Shown here: one piece after another, positions 13,022-17,155 of the stretch
Position numbering within the stretch: position 1 is the stretch's first letter
Layout: each line of letters starts with the position of its first letter
Assembly (NCBI GenBank): GCA_910586345.1
Contig: CAJUHC010000029.1
Span: 1-17,155, forward strand
From: an uncultured Christensenella sp.
Lineage (GTDB): Bacteria; Bacillota; Clostridia; Christensenellales; Borkfalkiaceae
DNA: 17,155 nucleotides
Direction: 5' to 3'
Notes under the pieces: generated by a model
What the model was told of the DNA's origin: nothing
Seen by the model: the letters and a program-made list of their open reading frames with translations, nothing else
The model's database searches: none
Translations under genes and position numbers: made by a program

Positions 13022-13723
13022 TTATTTTAAATTTATGACGAATTTATTCCAGGGCGAAGCGTCTTGCGGAGGCTGAACGATAAAACGCATTTTTTCGCCC
13101 GTAGTCGGATGTGTAAATCTCAGCGAATAAGCCCAGAGCGCAAGCTTGCCGCGGACGGCCTTTTCACCGCCGTATCTCATATCCCCGTAAACCGGAGTAT
13201 TGATAGAGGCAAACTGGACGCGTATCTGATGAGTTCTGCCCGTATTGAGATTTATTTCGGCAAGAGAAAGATTGTCGCGCTCCTCTTTGATTTCGTAGTC
13301 GAGCGAAGCGAACTTCGCACCCTCTTCGGTTTGGGTGCAGACGTATACCGTATTGTTTACGGAATTTTTCCTCAGATAATTTTCAAGCGTCGCTTTCTTT
13401 TTAGACGGAGTTCCGCAGAGCACCGCGAAATAACGTTTTTCGAAACCGCCGTTTCTCATCTGCTCGGAAAGGCGCGCCGCCGCTTTCGAAGTTTTAGCGA
13501 ATACCATTACTCCGCCCGTAGGTCTGTCGAGCCTGTGAACAAGCCCCGCGAACGCGTTGCCTGCCTTATCGTATTTCTTTTTAAGGTAGCGTTTTACGCA
13601 ATCGAGGAGATTGTCGTCTCCGCTTTCATCGGGACAGCACGCAACGTTCTGAGGTTTCATAACCGCTATTACGTGATTGTCCTCGTGTAAAATTATAAGT
13701 TCGTTGTCTTCCATAAAATTCAT
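13022..13723 (-). CDS. RluA-family RNA pseudouridine synthase
   Basis: This 233-aa protein isomerises a uridine in rRNA or tRNA to pseudouridine. It shows the family hallmark L-V-H-R-L-D-R-P-T-G-G (61-71), with catalytic Asp66, preceded by the V-M-K-P-Q-N-V strand and followed by the N-T-G-R-T-H-Q-I-R-V-Q motif and Y-G-D-M-R-Y-G-G. It lacks an N-terminal S4 domain, as do the short RluA/RluC/RluD-like members of Firmicutes, so the target site cannot be assigned. Start: ATG at 13723 has no visible ribosome binding site; the ATG three codons later (13714) is an alternative, also without one. It lies about 50 bp downstream of the methyltransferase gene with no terminator between, so the two are probably cotranscribed as an RNA-modification pair. 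No clear terminator follows it. Confidence 0.9.
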   Translation of the reverse strand: MNFMEDNELIILHEDNHVIAVMKPQNVACCPDESGDDNLLDCVKRYLKKKYDKAGNAFAGLVHRLDRPTGGVMVFAKTSKAAARLSEQMRNGGFEKRYFAVLCGTPSKKKATLENYLRKNSVNNTVYVCTQTEEGAKFASLDYEIKEERDNLSLAEINLNTGRTHQIRVQFASINTPVYGDMRYGGEKAVRGKLALWAYSLRFTHPTTGEKMRFIVQPPQDASPWNKFVINLK

Positions 13724-13775
13724 TCGCTTTTTTATTTTTTAAAATCGGGGCCGTAAATTCTATTCCGCCCGCAAA

Positions 13776-14684
13776 TCAGGAAAGTACCGAGCCGACGACG
13801 TCACGCGGAATTCTTTCGCCCAGGAACAACCCGCTCGCCCCGCACGGCAGAGCTATGCCCTCGTCCGTAGGTATACCGACCTCGTAAGCCGTAGTCACGC
13901 CCTTGAAATTTTTAAGAGTCAAAGTTAAAATATTTTTAAGCACGGACGCTTGCAGTCCCGTGGTGTAGCTGTTTATAAGGAAAAAAAGCGCGTCGTCGGC
14001 AAGCAGTCCCGAACAGCTCGAAACGAAATCGTATAAATTTTCTTCAATCTTCCACATCTCGCCGTTTGGACCTCTGCCGTAGCTCGGCGGGTCCATAATT
14101 ATCGCGTCGTAACGGTTTCCCCTTCTCAATTCGCGCAAAACGAATTTCATACAGTCGTCGACTATATAGCGCACCCCGTCTTCCAAACCCGAAAGTCTGA
14201 CGTTTTCTCCCGCGCGTTCGACCATACCCTTAGCCGCGTCCACGTGGGTAACGAAGGCTCCCGCCTTGGCGCAGGCGACCGACGCGGCGCCCGTATACGC
14301 AAAAAGATTTAAAACTTTTATCGCTCTGTCGGGTTCTTTCTTTTTAGCGCCGGAAATCACGCCGTGCATTATATCCCAGTTAACCGCCTGTTCCGGAAAC
14401 AGCCCCGTATGCTTGAAACCCATAGGTTTGATTTTAAACTTCAAATCACGATACGAAACGACCCATTCTTCCGGAAAATTTTCCCGCACTTCCCAGCTTC
14501 CGCCGCCTTTCGGACTGCGGTTATATACCGCGTTAATCCCCTTGTAACCATAAAGATTTTTATCGTTTTTCCATATTACCTGAGGGTCGGGTCTCAATAA
14601 AATAACGCCGTTCCAGCTTTCCAGCTTCATTCCGTTGCCGGTTGCGATTATTTTATAATCCCGCCATTTATCCGCAGTTTTCAT
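13776..14684 (-). CDS. Class I SAM-dependent (rRNA-type) methyltransferase
   Basis: This 302-aa protein is a predicted S-adenosylmethionine-dependent methyltransferase resembling the RlmI/RlmK-type group (COG1092). Visible are the family phrase K-H-T-G-L-F-P-E-Q (91-99), the SAM-binding motif I V-L-N-L-F-A-Y-T-G-A-A-S-V (124-136), an acidic motif II (H-V-D-A-A) and the catalytic-region motif M-D-P-P-S-Y-G-R-G (197-205). There is no N-terminal PUA domain as in E. coli RlmI; the first 80 residues instead form a beta-rich extension. The exact target nucleotide is unknown. The ATG at 14684 lies only 7 bases after a TATAAT box and has no ribosome binding site, so its mRNA should be leaderless or nearly so. 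It is followed closely by the pseudouridine synthase gene. Confidence 0.88.
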   Translation of the reverse strand: MKTADKWRDYKIIATGNGMKLESWNGVILLRPDPQVIWKNDKNLYGYKGINAVYNRSPKGGGSWEVRENFPEEWVVSYRDLKFKIKPMGFKHTGLFPEQAVNWDIMHGVISGAKKKEPDRAIKVLNLFAYTGAASVACAKAGAFVTHVDAAKGMVERAGENVRLSGLEDGVRYIVDDCMKFVLRELRRGNRYDAIIMDPPSYGRGPNGEMWKIEENLYDFVSSCSGLLADDALFFLINSYTTGLQASVLKNILTLTLKNFKGVTTAYEVGIPTDEGIALPCGASGLFLGERIPRDVVGSVLS

Positions 14685-14691
14685 ATTTGGA

Positions 14692-14720
14692 ATTATAACT
14701 CAAATCAAAACGTTTGTAAA
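14692..14720 (-). promoter_or_regulatory. Promoter giving a leaderless methyltransferase mRNA
   Basis: Minus strand: TTTACA (14715-14720), 17-bp spacer, TATAAT (14692-14697). Transcription would be expected to start at about 14684-14686, which is the start codon itself. Confidence 0.75.
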
Positions 14721-14730
14721 GCGAATTTAC

Positions 14731-14758
14731 AAGGCGCGCGGCAATTGCCGCGCGCCTT
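14731..14758. terminator. Perfect 28-bp palindrome ending the phage-like cassette
   Basis: AAGGCGCGCGGCAA is followed directly by its reverse complement, so 28 bases form one uninterrupted palindrome, starting 4 bases after the stop of the last phage-like gene. The minus-strand tail (TTGTAAATTC) is a poor U tract. It may be a terminator with weak tail, an RNA-stabilising 3' stem, or a protein-binding site. Confidence 0.6.
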
Positions 14759-14762
14759 TAAG

Positions 14763-15263
14763 TTATCTGCTGTAAGTATACAGCACGTTATATAAAGTAG
14801 AATAATAGCTCGAAAGATACTTCTTTGCGGTTTCGTCCGCCGCGTAAAGCGCCATTCTTTCTTCGGGGTCCAAAATAGCAAGATAATAATCGCGCACAAT
14901 CACGTATCTTTCGTTATACGAAAGCGTGTAATCGACAATATAACCTGCGCCCTCGTCGCCCCCTCCTCCGCCTATATCGCCGCCGTCAGTCGGCTCGTTA
15001 AGGCTCATATTATATATAAGATTATCGGCAAGCACCGCAATCTGATAATCGAGCTCTGCTTTCGTTTCGGCTTTCTTCGCATCCAAAAGAGTCGAATTCT
15101 TCATTCCCGCCGTCATAACTATGGCACGGAACATAGAAATATCCTTATCCGCTTTGCGAAATAGTTCGTCCTTTTTCTGCTGGGCGGTTCTGAGCATTTT
15201 CATTTGAACCACCGACAATTTCTCTATCTCTTCGGGCGTAATATCGATTATATCAAATTGCAT
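14763..15263 (-). CDS. Helical protein, last gene of the phage-like cassette
   Basis: This 166-aa protein belongs to no family I recognise. Residues 8-85 are charged and predicted helical or coiled coil (Lys/Glu/Ala-rich, with an A-K-K-A-E-T-K-A-E-L run). A glycine/aspartate hinge follows at about 93-106 (G-G-D-I-G-G-G-G-G-D). The C-terminal 60 residues are tyrosine-rich (Y-L-S-S-Y-Y-S-T-L-Y near the end). No signal peptide or membrane helix is present. The ATG at 15263 has GGAGG 6 bases upstream and overlaps the end of the preceding gene by 11 bases, so translation is coupled. By position after a connector-like and a propeller-like gene it could be a further neck or tail-needle component, but the sequence itself gives no support for a specific function. 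Confidence 0.65.
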   Translation of the reverse strand: MQFDIIDITPEEIEKLSVVQMKMLRTAQQKKDELFRKADKDISMFRAIVMTAGMKNSTLLDAKKAETKAELDYQIAVLADNLIYNMSLNEPTDGGDIGGGGGDEGAGYIVDYTLSYNERYVIVRDYYLAILDPEERMALYAADETAKKYLSSYYSTLYNVLYTYSR

Positions 15264-16464
15264 TGCACTCCTCCGCAGTAATCGTCAGCTTCCGGACGGG
15301 AACGCTTCCCTCTGCCCTTACGGTAAACTTTTTCCCGCGCATAGCGGGACGAATCCGTCCCGACGCCGAAAGAAATTTTCTCACTGTTCTGCCGTTGCCG
15401 ATTTCTATATCCGCCCTGCCTCCGATAAATATTTCCGTAACGGTCTTGAACCTGTCGGAACCGAAATCCGTACTCCCTCCGATAAAAGCATACCGTCCGC
15501 CATCTTCGAGCCTATACGCTCCGTTACCGTTATATATGTAGATATGTCCGTCCGAACACATAGCATCCGCAGACACCGCAATCAGATAACCGGCGGTTTT
15601 TGCGAAGTCGTAACAAAATACCGCTCCGCCGTTTAAACACGCGCTTTTGCAACCGAGAAAATATTTGCCGCCGAGTTCCGCCGAACATACGGGTTCGGAT
15701 ATATCGTCCACATAAGCGTGTTTTACCCTGTTAACCGACCCGCCGTTAAAAGTATGCAGACCGGAAACAGTAAAGAATACGAGCTTACCGCAGACGACGC
15801 GCGCCGTTCCCTTGTAAATTTCATCCGTATCCGTGTCGGTAATTTCCGCAGAGAAATTTTCCGGCGAACCGTACATATTCAAAACGGTGAGTCCGAATTT
15901 TCTGACCGCGACGAGTTTTTCGCCGAACTCGACAATATCGAGAATTTCACCGCGCCTCGGGTCGAGGTCCAGACTTCCGCTTCCGCAAAGACCTTCCTTC
16001 CAGTCGGAAAACCCGCCCTCGCCCGACCAACGCAGTTTATACGCGTTATCTTTGTCAGCGCCGAAAAGCCTGCCGCAGTGCATAACTCCGCAGCCGAGGC
16101 TCGCGCCGTAAGACGGGACTGCGCCGTACCTGCCGCCGCTTTCGGTTACGGCTCCGCTTCCGTTCAATAATACCGCTCTCGTTTTCCCCTCAAAAATATC
16201 TTCTATGAGAAAGGGCGGCTCGCCGTCAAGCGGAGCTATACGCATAAAACCGTATCCGCGCTCCGAAGTATAGATTCCGTCCCGCGCACACAAAAAGAAA
16301 TCTTTCTGCGACTCAGAATACGCGGCGTAAATTATACCTTCGGGAACCGCTCCGTTCAAAGACGCGGCAGAAAGCGCCGGAATCAGCCGTCCGTCTTTTA
16401 CGTAACAGCCGACCGTTTTAAAGCCGTCCGCGCCGAACAGATTTACCGAAGTTTTAAAACTCAT
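15253..16464 (-). CDS. Beta-rich, propeller-like phage structural protein (putative)
   Basis: This 403-aa soluble protein is made almost wholly of short beta strands with Gly/Asp turns, recurring roughly every 40-60 residues (for example G-I-Y-T-S-E-R-G-Y-G-F, R-L-F-G-A-D-K-D-N, L-H-T-F-N-G-G-S-V, I-Y-I-Y-N-G-N-G-A). This looks like a beta-propeller. The segment D-L-D-P-R-R-G-E-I-L-D-I-V followed by K-L-V-A-V-R-K-F-G-L-T-V-L is the pattern seen in podovirus tail-hub/stabilisation proteins of the P22 gp10 and T7 gp12 kind. I infer a phage or phage-derived tail component. The frame is open to 16548, but the start is set at ATG 16464, because GGAGG lies 5 bases upstream and the ATGA overlaps the stop of the connector-like gene. 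No signal peptide is seen. Confidence 0.7.
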   Translation of the reverse strand: MSFKTSVNLFGADGFKTVGCYVKDGRLIPALSAASLNGAVPEGIIYAAYSESQKDFFLCARDGIYTSERGYGFMRIAPLDGEPPFLIEDIFEGKTRAVLLNGSGAVTESGGRYGAVPSYGASLGCGVMHCGRLFGADKDNAYKLRWSGEGGFSDWKEGLCGSGSLDLDPRRGEILDIVEFGEKLVAVRKFGLTVLNMYGSPENFSAEITDTDTDEIYKGTARVVCGKLVFFTVSGLHTFNGGSVNRVKHAYVDDISEPVCSAELGGKYFLGCKSACLNGGAVFCYDFAKTAGYLIAVSADAMCSDGHIYIYNGNGAYRLEDGGRYAFIGGSTDFGSDRFKTVTEIFIGGRADIEIGNGRTVRKFLSASGRIRPAMRGKKFTVRAEGSVPVRKLTITAEECNAI

Positions 16465-17018
16465 ACCCACCTCCGCGGCGGAATATTTCCGCCCGAGGGA
16501 AGCGCGCGCTGAACTTCGTCGATACGTTCGCGGTATTTCTTTTCCCACAGCTCCGAAGCTTCTATTTCTCCGTTGATAAGACAGTATTCGGCAGCCATTC
16601 CCAAAGCCATAAGTCTTTCGCCGACTTCCGTTTTAAAATCGGAAGTACCGTCGAGAGTCTTTTTTGAAGGAGCGTATTCGTATTCGATTGTCACCGTATC
16701 CGCGTTCACCGCTATATATTGCGGGGTCTGTTCGTAATCGGCTTCCTTGCCTCCGACGAGTACGCGCTTGATTTTTACGGGCGAATGAGAAAAATCCGAA
16801 TACTTGAATTTCCCCGAGTAAGACCTGAGCTCCTCTTTCGCCGAAAGCGGAACGTATCTTCTTGCAAGTTCGTCCTCAACCGCATTGAAACAGTACAGGA
16901 GAGTTTCGACGGTTTCTCCACCCTCGCCTTCGGGAATACCGCCCTCTGAAAGAGCCTCGGACAAATCCGTTCTTGCGAGAATATTCAATGCGGAAATTAT
17001 CACGTCTTTAACTAACAA
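16461..17018 (-). CDS. Phage connector/neck-like protein (putative)
   Basis: This 185-aa mostly helical protein opens with V-K-D-V-I-I-S-A-L-N-I-L and later C-F-N-A-V-E-D-E-L-A-R-R-Y, the pattern of short head-tail connector proteins such as P22 gp4-type adaptors. A middle beta segment (about 80-130) precedes a helical end (A-L-G-M-A-A-E-Y-C-L-I-N-G-E, then W-E-K-K-Y-R-E-R-I-D-E-V-Q) typical of these adaptors. In P22 the gp4 adaptor gene is likewise followed by the gp10 gene. The start codon is TTG at 17018, chosen because a full AAGGAGGTGA site lies 5 bases upstream and no ATG is available there. The stop overlaps the next start by 4 bases (ATGA). It is preceded by a hairpin at 17038-17060. 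Confidence 0.65.
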   Translation of the reverse strand: MLVKDVIISALNILARTDLSEALSEGGIPEGEGGETVETLLYCFNAVEDELARRYVPLSAKEELRSYSGKFKYSDFSHSPVKIKRVLVGGKEADYEQTPQYIAVNADTVTIEYEYAPSKKTLDGTSDFKTEVGERLMALGMAAEYCLINGEIEASELWEKKYRERIDEVQRALPSGGNIPPRRWV

Positions 17019-17037
17019 AAAATCACCTCCTTAATCT

Positions 17038-17060
17038 TTCCGCGCCGTTACGGCGCGGAA
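17038..17060 (-). other. Perfect hairpin whose loop is the upstream gene's stop codon
   Basis: On the minus strand TTCCGCGCCG, TAA, CGGCGCGGAA: 10-bp arms enclosing a 3-nt loop that is exactly the TAA stop of the partial upstream frame. The arms end about 10 bases before the AAGGAGGTGA of the connector-like gene. No U tract follows directly. Confidence 0.65.
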
Positions 17061-17155
17061 TAATCGCCGTCAGTTTCCGAGATTAAAGAGCATAGCCTGT
17101 CCGCAGGTATTCGCCCTGTCCTTTGTCTACTCTTTATACTTTGCAATTCGCCCTG
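17048..17155 (-). CDS. 3' end of an upstream gene of the phage-like cassette (partial)
   Basis: The minus strand is open from the right edge through 35 codons to TAA at 17048-17050, while the other two frames are stopped early. The visible peptide contains I-P-A-D-R-L-C-S-L-I-S-E-T-D-G-D and ends Y-S-A-P. It is too short to recognise. Its spacing (29 bases from its stop to the next start) and strand fit an upstream member of the same cassette, but coding status is unproven. Confidence 0.45.
   Translation of the reverse strand, partial: QGELQSIKSRQRTGRIPADRLCSLISETDGDYSAP

Noticed and set aside
17109..17155. Direct repeat ATTCGCCCTG at 17109-17118 and 17146-17155
   Set aside because: Only 10 bases, 37 bp apart, within a probable coding frame and out of phase with it; likely chance.

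Overview
The window looks like chromosomal DNA of a low-to-moderate GC Gram-positive bacterium, most likely an uncultured gut-type clostridium. This rests on near-consensus housekeeping promoters (TTGACA, 17-bp spacer, TATAAT-like), AGGAGG-type ribosome binding sites, intrinsic terminators with U tracts, lipobox lipoproteins and the families present. I cannot assign a genus from sequence reading alone.

Layout, left to right. Positions 1-430 hold no gene. They carry two tandem, very strong leftward promoters with A/T-rich upstream tracts, firing off the left edge; their arrangement resembles rRNA operon promoters. Positions 509-2633 carry four small cell-envelope or redox genes: a two-helix membrane protein, a lipocalin-like lipoprotein, an SH3-NlpC/P60 lipoprotein hydrolase and a DUF1858 redox-disulfide protein. 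Most have their own promoter and terminator. Positions 2709-8276 (minus) form a likely operon of type IIA topoisomerase subunits B and A (best read as parE-parC, because no GyrA box is visible) followed by an MscS-type mechanosensitive channel. Divergent from it is a plus-strand tandem GNAT-fold acyltransferase-like gene (8508-9656).

The 3' end of that GNAT gene runs into a 67-bp tandem repeat array (9630-9920), in which two consecutive units are identical. A shared terminator follows, then a compact divergent module: an XRE-family repressor (minus) facing a small Cys-rich protein (plus). Two 19-bp operator palindromes lie between them, one filling the whole -35/-10 spacer of the Cys-rich gene's promoter. 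Next comes a 787-aa secreted, C-terminally anchored surface protein (minus) with its own strong promoter.

Positions 13022-14684 (minus) hold a SAM-dependent methyltransferase, whose promoter predicts an essentially leaderless mRNA, and an RluA-family pseudouridine synthase. Together they look like an RNA-modification pair. Positions 14731-17155 (minus) hold a translationally coupled cassette of phage structural-like genes: a connector/neck-like protein, a beta-rich propeller-like protein and a helical protein. A partial upstream gene runs off the right edge. The cassette ends at a perfect 28-bp palindrome, and a hairpin whose loop is exactly a stop codon sits before the connector gene.

The least explained parts are the 67-bp repeat array with the adjoining XRE/Cys-rich switch, and the isolated podovirus-neck-like cassette. 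Everything else is ordinary housekeeping or envelope content. All functional calls come from reading motifs; no database search was run.
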